Below are positions 35,101-45,289 of a DNA stretch of 64,000 bases, in pieces (within the stretch, counting starts at the first letter, position 1; each line of letters begins with the position of its first letter). The notes under the pieces are model-generated. The model worked only from the letters and a program-made list of their open reading frames with translations. It ran no database searches and was not told the DNA's origin. Source of the DNA: Euborellia annulipes (Eukaryota; Arthropoda; Insecta; Dermaptera; Anisolabididae). The stretch covers positions 1 to 64,000 of the forward strand of contig JAKCPI010000515.1 of the NCBI GenBank assembly GCA_023213315.1, written 5' to 3'. The position numbers and the translations under genes were made by a program.

Positions 35101-38100
35101 CAATTTTGGACATTATGTCTGTGTGAGTGTGTGTATGTGAACACGATTGCTTAAAAATCAGAGCAGCCAGATCGATGAAATTTGGTATATACTCCTTATA
35201 CAAAAATTGGAGATTTCTATCAACAACAAAAATGTCTTTTCTTCGTTGATTATTTCAAAAACTATTCAGTTTTCGAAAAAATGTCAAAGAAAAACTTTTT
35301 AAAATAGGGTAATTTATCATAATATGACAAGAAAATTGAAAATTTCAAAATGTTTGAAAAAACTTTTTAGGTAAAGTACTACTTCCAGGTGAAGAAGTAT
35401 TTACTCCAAAAGTTGATAGAAATCTACAATTTTAGTGCAAGGAGTATATACCAAATTTCATCGATCTGGCTTCACTGGTTTTTAAGCAATCGTGTTCTCA
35501 TACACACATAGGCACAGATATAATTCCAAAAGACTATACGAGAAAGTTTTGGGAAAGTCATTCCGGATTTATTTTTGGGTCTCATTAATATCTTGCTCGA
35601 GCGTCTAACTTTCTTAGAGCTAATCATATATATGAACAGTTTATTTTGAAAGTGGTGTAAGTCCATTTTCTATTGTTTCGAGAAAATGAAAGGTTAGCAT
35701 ATCTGTTTATTAAAAAATCTATTTACCGACCAATTTTCAATTGTACAAAACATGGGAATTTTTAAAAAAATTTACCACTAGCAAGTTATGCATAGAAAAT
35801 TTACATTAATTTAAGCATAAATTATGTGATATCTCATTTTTTTAAAATGAACTTAAGCACTTTCAAAATAAACGGTCCATATATGTGAGATATTTCTACA
35901 AGGGCGGATACAAGGTGGGGGGGGGGGGGGGTAAAGGGGGTAATTACCCCCCCCCCCCCCCGAGATTTGAAAAAATACTTTTTTTTTCGAAATGAAAAAT
36001 TTTAAAAATTAATACTTAAAAATTTGATTTGTATTTAAATTCTGGACAACAAGTACAGAATGCGCCTTTAAATTACCGAAATTAAGAAAAAATAGTGTGC
36101 TGTGCGACGAGTCACACCCAGATTACCCCCGAGAAACACCTCTGGATCCGCCCTTGTATTTCTAATGGTTGAATCAAAATATTTATTACCTATTTTCTCT
36201 AATTAAGTTAATTAAAACCGTCGTTATATTTAAAAAGTTATCTTCATTAGCAGAAAATTCCAAAATATCACCAGCAAAGTATATTGCATCAAGAGCTAGA
36301 AACAGAATAGGCCTACATATTAATTTTATTATAAAACGAATAATAATACATAAATTTATTATTATTAGTGTTTACATTACCTTGTTTTATACGTTCCTCA
36401 TGTGAGATTTTTTTAGGATAATCAAGACAACTTTGATAAAATTTTTTAAATTTTATTTTTTGAATATTATTATCCATGTCTGTTTTGAGGGCAGCTGAAA
36501 ATTTTTAAATGTAAGAAAATTAACAATACATTCAAATAATTTTCTACTAAATATTAATCTTTTTATCTGTAGTTCTAGTTGCAATGGTCAAAAAAACTCA
36601 TGCCTTACTGAAATCACTTCATTTATGCACCAATATGAAATACCCTAAATAAGTGGTTTCCAAACTTTTTATTACCATGCCTCCCTTAAAAATATTTAAT
36701 CGTACGACGCCTTCCTCCCCCCTCCACTTTATTAAAATAAAAATGTATTAATACCAACCACAGTATTCTATTATTTATTATTTTATTATAAAACTTTAGC
36801 AATCATTTAGAACGTTCTGGCTATTCGTGCCTCCCCTTAGACTAGTCCGCACCTCCCCGTTTGGAAAACGCTGCCCTAAATCAGTTTCCTAACTCGTCCC
36901 CCTCCTTCACCCCCATTTTCCTATCTGGATAATTTTATAATGTAGGTACAATAATTTTGCGCCTTTCTATTGGTTGCGGATCAGTAAGGAGTCTCTCTAA
37001 ACCAGTGCTTCTTCTTCAAGGTACAGCGAGGGACAATATTAAATCTCACCCATGCGTTTTCTACTTGTGATTATTTCATTGTTTTTTAAAAATTATATAT
37101 TTTTTAATGGTAACTTTCATGATTCAAACATAGAAAATTTCTAATAAAGATTTTTATTTTCTTTTATAAAAACAATGAAATAATCACATGTAGAAAACGC
37201 ATGAGTGGGACTTAATATTGTCCCTCACTGTAAGTACATGTACCGGTATTTAAAGTCAGGGAGCACTTTTGATTAAATGAAAAATTTGCGGATCACAAAT
37301 TAATTTGCCAAAAAATATATAAATATGTCTTTTATTAGAGAAAGGGATGGTATCTTAAACAGACCAGATTTTTTGGGTACTCTTAACAATTCGCTCGCTT
37401 TAACAGAATTCGTTTTTCATTAAGTTCTACACATTAAAAAAATTTTGTTAAAATCGGTGAGGGGAAGGCCGTACACTCCCCTTGTTAAACAATTATATAA
37501 TATAAAATTAAATTTTATTAAAATAAAAAAAAAAAAACCTGCCAGTCAAGTTCTATTGATTTTGATGAGGTTGGGCTCATTTCCAAAACAGTTCCCCCTT
37601 TCCAAAATATAAATATTTTGTATAATGAAACTGCATCAAGAGTTTAAAATCAGCATTAAAAATAATAAAAAGAAAGGAAAAAATAATTTACCAGAGATAC
37701 GTTTTGTAACATCCCAGTTTGGATCTTCGGCAAGAATTTGGTAATTAGTTTGAAGACCACCGCAGGCGTATTCATAGAAATGTTCGCAAGGATCCACCGA
37801 GTGATTCATCATAAGATACATTCGACTTGAGAGAATTTTGCATTCTTCAGTTAAACATATAACATCTAGAACAAATGTACAAAAGTGAATAATATTTATA
37901 ATGGTAGATGATAAATAAAATAATAAGGCTTTTTTATTAATCCAAATTCGTGGTTAAAATAAAATATTTCGATTCTTCTTTCATCAGTGCACCTTGAAAT
38001 AAAACGAGGGGTTGTTTTTTTCAACCTCAGAAAGGCTATATATATACAAATCAAATTTCTAAGTATTAATTTTTAAAATTTTAGATTAAAACCGCTCTTG

Positions 38101-41100
38101 CTTCATTCACATTCAATCTTGTATAAGTCTCTCTCTTCTACAGGTATTACCATGGTCAATGCTCTGCCGAATTAAAATCAATTATCCCACCCAATGCAAC
38201 ATATTCACGGAACACAAGAGAGGCATCGTCCCAGCATCCCTATGCTGTTCAGATCACTACTAACAGAACTAATCAATTTCATTCTTCCTTTGTCCTCATG
38301 ACCTCCCGTGATTGGAACAAGCTCCCTGCGTCTATCTTCCCCAAAACCTACAATCTTCAGACTTTCAAGTCTAATCTCAACATCTTCTCAGTTCCCGCAG
38401 TTGAGTTTCCCTTTTATGCTTCTCCTTTTGTTTTTATTTTCTTCCTGGCTGCATGTGACCACTGGTCATTATAGGTCTTCGGACCTTATGCACCCATTTC
38501 AAAAAAAAAAAAAAAAAATTATATAATATATGTGAAGTTATAAATGACTCCCGAAATATATTGAGTTATAAATTCAAATTTTTCTTTCATTTATAACCCA
38601 GTGAAACCTCACATATATTAAATAATTTTACTTATAAATATGTTTCACGTAAAACCTACACCATTTTCCCTCCTAACAATGAATCTTGTATATGTAAAAT
38701 AGAAAAAGAAAGAAAAATTAGGTAAATGATTACCCTTTGGAGGAGGTGGTTCAGTCTTCACTTCAATCAGAGGAGGAGATTCGGTCTTATTGGTAACTTC
38801 GGTTGAAGGTGTTGGAACAGTTAGGAAATTGGAATTTGTCGTTGATTGAACTGTCTCTTCAGATTCTGATTTTTTTTTTATCCTTTTCTGAATTATTTTC
38901 CGGCTCTGTAGAATTTCTGAAAATCAATAGTAATTAGAAAAATTAAAATATAGTTATTTAAACAAAAGTTCTTAAACAAAATGAAGTTTTAAAATTATAT
39001 ATAGTTAGCACACACATTTATTCTTAAGGATTAAAATGTTGAAAGTAAGATTTTTCGATTTTTTTTTGGCCAAACCTAATATATAGATACATTTTTGTAA
39101 AAAAGCCTGCATTTTTCTTCTTACTGACATTTTTTTAAGTTTTTAGCTTTATATATACAGGGTGCCCGGAAATAACAGGAGATGGATGATTTAACATGTA
39201 AAAATAAGATTTTTTCTCCTATAAACTTAATATGCCCAGACGCTTAGTTTTCAAGATACTGGGGGTCAAAGTTGAATTTTTTTTTTTTGTTGTTTTTTGA
39301 AATTCAATGAGAAATAGTGTAGCAAAATGTATTTAAGTTGACGGAGCCCACGTAGAACACTTGAAAAATTTGTTTTTTTATTTAATTAGTTCTAATTTGT
39401 AATTTATTATTTCAATTTTTTCTAAAATGTTCTTACAGTTTTATAAATTGTTTAATAAAAATTATTAAAGTTTTCTCTCATAAAAAGCCATTTTTCTCAA
39501 AAACTGTTAACTTTAGAGCTGTTAACCAAGAGTATCTTTTTTGTGTAAAAAACATTGGCGGTTCGAAAACGCTTTTTGAAATAGCATTTGTCTCAGTGGC
39601 GTAGAAGTTATGAGGGGTAAAGCACTGAAAGTGCTTAAATTTACGCCACTGGCTTTTTCAAAAAACTTTACACATAAATCAAGCGGAATAATGAACATAA
39701 ATCGTATACAGAAGCTAAACATTGTAACTCAAACGGTTCTCGAGATATTAGCAAAAAACAAAAACAATATTAAGTTTATAGGAAAAAAGTCTTATTTTTT
39801 CGAGTAGAATCATCTCATTTTCTAGGTACCTGTTATTTCCGGACACCCTGTATATATATATATATATATATTTTTTTTTTGTTAAAATATTGTCAGAGAA
39901 ATAGAAAAGAAAAAATTTTCAACTTACGTTGGTTCAGGTGGTGGTATTAATATTAGTCTAGTTTCGTCATTTTTATTTGTTGTTTCTTTTCCTTTATCTT
40001 TATCTAAATCATTTCCTTTATTATCATTATTTTCCTCATCTTTTTTATCTTTATCCTTTTCTTGTGATGCCGGAGATATATCAGAATTTGGTGATGCTGG
40101 TGGGTTTGAAACGATCAGTTCCATCAGAAGATCCGTTAGTTGTATCTGGACCTTTGGATGAATCCTTGTCATCTTGTGGTCTTTTTGAAGAATCTTTTGG
40201 TGCAGGTGTTACAAGAGTTGATGTATTATTTTCTTCATCATATTCTTTCATTACTTTTCCATCTTTTGGTGAGCCACCAAGTTCTTTATCTTTATCCTGT
40301 GTATCTTCTTTAGGGCCATCTTTTTTTGGAGGTTCAGAAGCAGAATTTTTTTCTTCAGGCTGTTCTGTTGCAAGTCCTTTATCTTTATCCTGAGTACCTT
40401 CTTTAGGGCCATCATCTTTTGGAGATTCAGAAGCAGAATTTTTTTTCTCCAGGTTGTTCTGTTGCAAGTCCTTTATCTTTATCCTGAGTACCTTCTTTAG
40501 GGCCATCATCTTTTGGAGATTCAGAAGCAGAATTTTTTTCTCCAGGTTGTTCTGTTGCAAGTCCTTTATCTTTATCCTGAGTACCTTCTTTAGGGCCATC
40601 ATCTTTTGGAGATTCAGAAGCAGAATTTTTTTTCTCCAGGTTGTTCTGTTGCAAGTCCTTTATCTTTATCCTGAGTATCTTCTTTAGGGCCATCATCTTT
40701 TGGAGATTCAGAAGCAGAGGAAATTTTTTTTTCCAGGCTGTTCTGTTGCAAGTCCTAGAGATTTAGTTGAAGATGTTGAAGATGAAGAATTTCTATTATC
40801 TGGATATTTTAAAATAGTAGACCCTTTAGCAGTCTGAACTCCTTGAACAAGTTTTTCTTTTTGATTTTCTTCGTTTTCAGTTTTATATGTTGAGCCAATT
40901 ATAATAGCTTCTTGTGAATTTTTTTCTCCAGGCTGTTCTGTTGCAAGTTCTTGAGATTTAGTTGAAGAATTTCTATTATCTGGATATTTTAAAATAGTAG
41001 ACCCTTTAGTAGTCTTAACTCCTTGAACAAGTTTTTCTTTTTTATTTTCTTCGTTTTCAGTTTTATATGTTGTGCCAATTATAATAGCATCTTTTTCTTT

Positions 41101-42943
41101 TCTCTCGTCTACATTTTCTTTATTTTCATTAAGTGGTATTGTTGAGGCCATAGGAGATTCACTTGGTTCATTTGTTTTTTTTTCTTCATTTTCATATTTA
41201 GTTGTTTCAGAATCATCTTTATTTCCTTTAGAATCTCCTTCTACTGGAGTTAGAGGAAATAGTTTTTTCTCATCTTTAGTTTCTGAAGGAACTGCCTTGT
41301 CTTTTTCTTTCTCCTTTTCTTTATCTTCACTTTTTTCTTTATCACTTTCACTTTTTTCTTTATCTTCACTTTTTTCTTTTACAGATGGCGATTCATCTTT
41401 TTCTTTTGATGATGTTACCGGTGGTGGCTTGGATGGATCTGCATTTGATTCTTTTTTATCATCTTCGTCAGGATCTATGCCACTATTTTTAAATCGAATA
41501 TCTATATCTGGATCTTTCTTCTCATCTTTATTTTCTTCACCTTTCTTATCAGGTTGGTCTTTTTCTTTTTCCTTATCTTTACTACCTTCACTTTTTTGTG
41601 GAATAGCTGTTACATCATTTCCTTCCTTATCCTAAAAAAAAAATTTTAATCTAAATTCAATGTGAATTATAGAAAAACTTAAATTATTATTTTTTTTTTT
41701 TTTATACATATTAGCTGACATTTAAAGACTGTCAAAAAAAAGCAAGAATGAAGAGAAATGCAGAGAAAGGATACATAGGCGATTGATTATGACTGGCTTA
41801 TGAACAGACGAATTAACAACTCTATTTTTTAAATAACTTATACAACTGAAGATGGCACAATAAAATTGCCCGAAAAGTTTTGTAATAAAGAAGTTTGATT
41901 TAATAATAGAAGCTTACTATCTGGCTGCATTCCTCTTCATTTCTGCGATTTAACTCTCTACAGCGAAAAACTTCCACATTATAGTTTGAAAAGAAAAATA
42001 ATGGCTGAGTGATAATTAACATGACTAGATAGATGTAGGCAGCCAGCAGAGAATAAAAACTTTATTTAAATATCGTCGACGTTTCGGGAATGCATCGCTC
42101 CCATCTTCAAGACGATAAATCGTTAATGTTGTTTAGATTGATACATGTAGGTCATACAAAATTACAATATCAATCTAAACAACATTAACGATTTATCGTC
42201 CTGAAGATGGGAGCGATGCGTTCCCGAAACGTCGACGATATTTAAATAAAGTTTTTATTCTTTGCTGGCTGCCTACATCTACCTGTTCTTGTTCCACATT
42301 ATATATATTTTTTCCCAGTTTAAATTGATCTGAAATTTCATATATTCATCTAAAGGCGGAGATACACGATGGTTCAAACACCGCACGGTAGTTTGAAATA
42401 AAAAAATAATAATTTTTCTTATTTCTCACATCAACACTATATTTATTTCTCTCTCTATATTCTTATTATTTATGGGAGGGGCGAAGTTTTCGGGGAAGGG
42501 TGGGTTTGTATTCTGCCTAATTCGGTATCAATATAAAAATTATGCGACTCAGAAAGGGAGCACACTGATGCTTGATGAGGATCTGAGAGGAGAAAATACT
42601 CTATGTCAAATAAGCAAAAGACTTGCCAATTTTAGTTAAAATAATTTATTAACGCCATCCACGAGTGAAGTTAACTACTGTATTTGTAATCAAACAGAAT
42701 TTAAATATATCAAAATTTACAAGATATAGTCTTTTTACTAGGTGTAAATACCTTATCTCCCTGGAGTTTATCCTGATTAGACGAATCTGAAACGAAACCA
42801 CCGCTTTTGCTTTTCCAAGGATAGGTAGCAAGTATAATAATAACACAGATGAAGATAAAAATGAGCATTGAACAGATACATGATCGAAAAGAGGTGTCCT
42901 GGGGCTGAGACCCTCCTTCCACGTCGTATTTGCCCTGCGGCAT
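26198..42943 (-). CDS. neprilysin-like M13 family type II membrane protein, predicted catalytically inactive
   Basis: Exons in order: 42943-42752, 41631-39928, 38916-38734, 37865-37692, 36494-36381, 36295-36190, 34538-34352, 34130-34005, 33927-33838, 32118-31976, 31901-31632, 31564-31471, 31398-31292, 29413-29349, 29285-29166, 29088-28943, 28885-28709, 26410-26198. All are GT-AG, and phases agree from exon 4 on. Start MPQGKYDVEGG, then one membrane segment (~27-43, CSMLIFIFICVIIILA), so a short cytosolic tail and an ectodomain outside. A long acidic/basic spacer (exons 2-3) precedes the M13 domain. That domain (~710 residues) starts CLTEECKILSSRMYLMMN, then VDPCEHFYEYACGG, and continues to WIDTNTR, HEALAD and ECRKGSNMNP. 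Active neprilysins have HExxH; here it is HNVGH (29182-29196), so the catalytic Glu is Asn. The ExxxD ligand site (EALAD) and the C-terminal His...Arg (HLPPSQR) remain; the NAY/F substrate motif is not recognisable. Exons 2 and 3 carry frame breaks (see findings). Role unknown; perhaps binding or decoy. Confidence 0.88.
26750..27256. mobile_element. palindromic hammerhead-like element (HH-5)
   Basis: AAGGATGTGAAAATGCAGGC and CGCTCTCAATTCCC on the left; GGGAATTGAGAGCG and GCCTGCATTTTCACATCCTT on the right. Minus core CTGAGGATGGACG...GCCCGAAACGTC at 26824-26860. The plus core at 27160-27193 has CGAGGA. In the last intron of the M13 gene. Confidence 0.7.
27374..27680. repeat. imperfect inverted repeat
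   Basis: TCGCCTGCTCAGAATCATGG and CGAAAGTCTGAAA on the left; TTTCGGACTTTGGCTACCATG and AGCAGGTGATC on the right, around a ~180-bp centre. Confidence 0.6.
27705..28252. repeat. nested inverted repeats
   Basis: Outer arms ATTTATTAAACATTTAATAT / ATATTAAATATTTAATAAAT. An inner dyad at 27925-28062: AATAATTAGCCCTCAATTTT / AAAATTGAGGGCTAATTATT. A piece of the GGACCCACATCTTG...ACGTGGATGG repeat lies at 27880-27920. Confidence 0.65.
28318..28532. repeat. imperfect inverted repeat
   Basis: ATATTGATCAATATAGACTA and CCAAGGTG on the left; AACCTTGG and TAGTCTATATTGATCAATAT on the right. Confidence 0.6.
29649..30237. mobile_element. palindromic element with degenerate hammerhead-like arms
   Basis: Outer AAAGAAACAAAAT-type arms. 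The inner dyad GACAATCTTACAGATTATAA and its complement lies at 29880-29950. CTGATGAAGGTAATTTGCCG at 30128 and the mirror at 29720-29757 resemble the core, but GAAACG has become GAAAAA or GTTTC. Confidence 0.5.
30302..30637. mobile_element. palindromic element with two intact hammerhead-like cores (HH-6)
   Basis: AATGGAGGAATGGAGATATC on the left; GATATCTCCATTCCTCCAT on the right. Plus core 30536-30570: CTGAAGATGGCC, loop, GGCCGAAACGTC; an identical core on the minus strand at 30373-30407. The flanks TCCCAATAA and TTTTTCTGGGA can pair as stem I. Confidence 0.75.
30685..30862 (-). repeat. second tRNA-derived SINE (SINE-2)
   Basis: On the minus strand: GGTCTGGTGCAATGGACAGC (A-box region), ~30 bp, then GGGTTCGATTCCCGG (B box), then a body with TGACTTGTCAAGTCC. 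The body dyad recurs at 46722-46787. The acceptor stem does not close, so it is not scored as a tRNA gene. Confidence 0.65.
32298..33733. mobile_element. 1.4-kb TIR element, no coding capacity
   Basis: TTAGGGTGGCCACAAAAAAC and TTTCTTTCGGCCGAAC on the left; GTTCGGCCGTAAGAAA and GCGGCCACCCTAA on the right. Arms of ~95 bp run inward to CTAGAAAATG / CATTTTCTAG. The interior contains several rearranged copies of CGACCGTATTTCGGTTAATA-like units, also seen at 55390-55980. In M13 intron 10. Confidence 0.75.
34985..35552. mobile_element. ~560-bp palindrome with ACTTTCTCGTATAG ends
   Basis: ACTTTCTCGTATAG / CTATACGAGAAAGT at the ends. Inside, GAACACGATTGCTTAAAAAT and CGATGAAATTTGGTATATAC have full return arms. 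The ends resemble R1's ACTTTCTCTTACC hairpin, so it may be a relative. In M13 intron 6. Confidence 0.7.
35899..36156. mobile_element. hAT-type MITE, CAAGGGCGGAT ends, 8-bp target duplication
   Basis: Left CAAGGGCGGATACAAGG, right GGATCCGCCCTTG, flanked by exact TATTTCTA (35891-35898, 36157-36164). It contains an R1 scrap (TGTGCTGTGCGACGAGTCAC). Solo right ends of the same family lie at 19500-19563 and 34848-34910. Confidence 0.85.
36651..36873. mobile_element. hAT-type MITE, 8-bp target duplication
   Basis: Left AAGTGGTTTCCAAACTTTT, right GTTTGGAAAACGCTG, with exact CCCTAAAT on both sides (36643-36650, 36874-36881). Confidence 0.85.
37024..37230. mobile_element. M1-family palindromic MITE with TA duplication
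   Basis: Left CAGCGAGGGACAATATTAAA, right TTAATATTGTCCCTCACTG, flanked by TA (37022-37023, 37231-37232). Near-perfect hairpin through CATTGTTTTT / AAAAACAATG. In M13 intron 4. Confidence 0.85.
38095..38520 (+). mobile_element. LINE 3' end: C-terminus of a reverse-transcriptase ORF, 5'-truncated
   Basis: Seen: a frame with LFYRYYHGQCSAELKSIIPP, then YSRNTREASSQHPYAV, then SFVLMTSRDWNKLPASIF and FKSNLNIFS. This R-HP...SF...WN-LP...FK pattern is the C-terminal tail of many non-LTR (jockey/CR1-type) ORF2 proteins. A short 3' UTR and an A17 tract follow. The catalytic domains are missing. It lies antisense in M13 intron 3. Confidence 0.75.
39158..39850. mobile_element. TIR element, CAGGGTGYCCGGAAATAACAGG ends, TA duplication
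   Basis: Left CAGGGTGCCCGGAAATAACA, right TGTTATTTCCGGACACCCTG, between TA repeats (39156-39157, 39851-39852). 693 bp without a transposase frame; a mariner-type non-autonomous element is likely. In M13 intron 2. Confidence 0.8.
40330..40745 (-). repeat. coding minisatellite in the M13 spacer exon, ~4.5 units of 93-94 bp
   Basis: The 31-residue unit reads EKNSASESPKDDGPKEGTQD then KDKGLATEQPG. Units carry A7 or A8 at the Glu-Lys-Asn codons (T runs at 40345, 40439-40446, 40533-40539, 40626-40633). A7 keeps the frame; A8 breaks it. A second, longer duplication (IIIG[ST]TYKTENEEN...LKYPDNRNSS) lies at 40750-41100. Confidence 0.85.
42031..42282. mobile_element. palindromic element with two intact hammerhead-like cores (HH-7), best example
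   Basis: Arms GATGTAGGCAGCCAGCA and TTTATTTAAATATCGTCGAC with full return. Plus core 42201-42233: CTGAAGATGGGA, 9-nt loop, TCCCGAAACGTC. ATCGTC just before and GACGAT just after are exact complements (stem I). The mirror core on the minus strand is at 42081-42113. In M13 intron 1. Confidence 0.8.
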
Positions 42944-43100
42944 CTCGACAATTACTAACGATATTGAGATCCTAAGCACCGGAATGAGAAAAGGGAAACG
43001 AACCGCACCGCAGCTGATAACGCTGCACCCGATTAGCTGCTGCACATTGGCCAATCCAAGAAGCCTGATTCTAAGTGTCTTGAATATATATATTAAACTT
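42944..43100 (-). promoter_or_regulatory. candidate promoter/5' UTR of the M13 gene
   Basis: The stretch upstream of the M13 ATG is less AT-rich than the flanks. It has a symmetrical CCAAT box (ATTGGCCAAT, near 43045-43055) and a TATATATATTCAA-like sequence at about 43080 on the minus strand. No start site can be fixed. Confidence 0.3.
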
Positions 43101-43262
43101 CTCATTTACCCCCACACTTTCCCCAGAACCCCCCTTACAAAGAATGAGGTTATCTTTTTAAGAAGTTGTAGTACAACTCCATTTTCATTCAACTAATCAT
43201 TATGTCTGAAATTTAATTACTTCTAAATCTATTACACAGGCCAAAAAAAAATTTTTTTACTA

Positions 43263-43609
43263 GGATTAGGTAGATATAGACAAATAATAAAAAAATTCTA
43301 ATTATTTATATCGACGTTTCGAAATCACATCGATCCCATCTTCAGGACGATAAACTGACAATGTTGATTAGATAGGTCCATTTCTGTTCATACAAAAATA
43401 ATTGAATAAATTTGCATATACTTGTAATATTAGATGTATATGAGAATTGGAGTAGGTGCTAGATTAAATTTTATTTTTACCGAAATGCATTTATCTAAGC
43501 AACATTGACAGTTTATCGTCCTGAAGATGGGATCGATGTGATTCCGAAACGTCGACGGTAATTAAATAGTTTTTTTTATTATTTACTGGCTGCCTATATC
43601 TACCTAATC
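43263..43609. mobile_element. palindromic hammerhead-like element (HH-8)
   Basis: GGATTAGGTAGATATAG on the left; CTATATCTACCTAATCC on the right. Plus core CTGAAGATGGGATCG...ATTCCGAAACGTC at 43522-43554, with ATCGTC before and GACGGT after. The minus core at 43314-43346 has TTTCGAAACGTCG. Confidence 0.75.
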
Positions 43610-43798
43610 CTAATAATTAACATTCAGCCATCGAATTTCTTCTACTTAAAAAAAAAATTTTGGGTTTCTGGTCTAAAGCTGGAATTCTGATTCTAGACAC
43701 CGAAAAACACTTATATTTCCATTTTTGGCTTTTAACGTTTGCTTTTGTTTAATAGGAAAATATCCTTACAAACATAAAAGAAATACAACAAATATTCA

Positions 43799-44493
43799 CT
43801 TTTACTTTCTCTTTCCTATGTATATATGTAATATATATATCTATATATATATAGTGAGAAAGTATTGGATTCTTGTCAAAAATTCGAGGTCGGGATTTTA
43901 ATGGATATACACGTTTTGAAGTCCCCTGAATCCAAAAAAGTGGTTTTCGCGATATGGTCTGTCTGTCTGTGTGTGTTCAATTTAAAGCATGAAGGAATTG
44001 AGCTAGGAGATTGAAAATTTATATTTAAGTTAGGCCCCCTCTGGAGCGTGAAAATATCAAAATTGGCAAAAGAGTACTAGTACTTTACTGATGTACTTTT
44101 TCAGTTTTTTTTTCGATTTTCTCAAAATTCGCTCCAAAGATTTTGATTAAAATTCAAAAATCAATGCTCTTTAAAATGTATATTCTCATTTTTTCATTGA
44201 AATCTTCTGAATATCTGGTATCCAAATGGCTTAAATAAAATCATCGGACTGCCTGGGGTCCGAACCCGCGACTTTGGTATACGAGGTTAGCACGCTACCC
44301 CTACACCAAGCCCCGAGGGCAAAAATATTTTCACTTGATAAATTTTACATCTTGAATTCAAATATACTCTACCGGAAACTAAACATATCTCGACACAAAA
44401 AATATGGTGTGATAAGCACAGGACACAGCTTTTGATTACCGAAGTTAAGAGAAAGTTGTGTACTGTGCGATCAGTCACACCATATTTTTTTCT
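43799..44493 (-). mobile_element. R1 repeat with SINE-1 inserted
   Basis: Starts TTTACTTTCTCTTTCC and ends CAGTCACACCATATTTTTT, with the usual R1 interior between. The SINE occupies 44214-44322. Confidence 0.7.
44214..44322 (-). repeat. SINE-1, tRNA-like head copy
   Basis: On the minus strand: GGGGCTTGGTGTAGGGGTAG, GCGTGCTAACC, GCGGGTTCGGACCCCAGGCA, then AATAAAATTTA-type body reversed. Body cut after ATTTAAGCCATTTGGATACC. Confidence 0.75.
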
Positions 44494-45285
44494 CTCAAGT
44501 GAAAAGAGGGTAACAAAATTTTTTTCATTTTGGATTTTTTTTTTAAAAAAAACCCCCAACCCCCCCACCGGGGGAAACGATATTTTTACCGCCCTGCGTG
44601 GAATTTCGACTATTCTCAAATATATTGACTGGGCCACAAAAATGTTCATCTCGGGCCGCGAGTTTGACCTGATTTATGCCATTGGTTCTCAAACTTTTCG
44701 CTTTCTCCCTCCTCTATTTGTAATAATATCAGAATATAGATGAGAATAACCCATGATATAACAAAGCTAAGATACTCGTATAGAGCTGCGGTATCCTATC
44801 ATTTTTGGCTAAAAAAAGGTGATAAGATATTACGTCATTAGATCTACGCACGAACTGGTATTTTATAGTATGGTAAGAGTAAAAAAAAGTCTCAGAGGAT
44901 TCAAAATTTATTTTCTATACTAAAAAATTCTAAATGAAATCTAAATGCGTCACGTCTACAATTAAGACCAAGGTCCTGTTATCGCCTACTACTTTTGATT
45001 ATCAAAAAGGCCTAATTAATTCGATTAATTCTTTTTAGTTGACCGAATGTAAGAATAATTCGTAGCCAGGGAAGAGGATATGAGGGAGGGTTTAACTAGT
45101 AGTAGGCCTACATGTTAAAAATTATACACAGAATAAGTCTAAATGAGTATAAATCTTGGAAGGATTAGTTAAGTTTTTGTAGGTGATTAATGCAAGAATA
45201 GAATAAAAACAATTTTATTAATCAACATAATTTATTCACCTGACGACTAGATTGCAAATAGTCATAAGAAGACCAACATCAGACT
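44494..45285. other. no gene seen
   Basis: A C-rich tract (44549-44575) and a TCTCAAACTTTT motif at 44687 that may be a hAT-MITE scrap. No supported coding exon. Confidence 0.4.
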
Positions 45286-45289
45286 TAAT

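Noticed and set aside
39522..39807. Overlapping frames inside the 39158-39850 element as a transposase
   Set aside because: Under 70 codons with no DDE/D or helix-turn-helix features; the element is non-autonomous.
40454..41635. Plus-strand Phe/Ser/Leu-rich frames opposite the M13 spacer exon
   Set aside because: They are the complement of the Lys/Glu-rich coding strand; the minus strand has the splice-bounded gene.
42944..43105. Upstream in-frame extension of the M13 protein to an ATG at 43105
   Set aside because: The extension adds hydrophobic residues not seen in the family. MPQGKYDVEGG followed by one membrane segment is the usual layout, so the start at 42943 was preferred.
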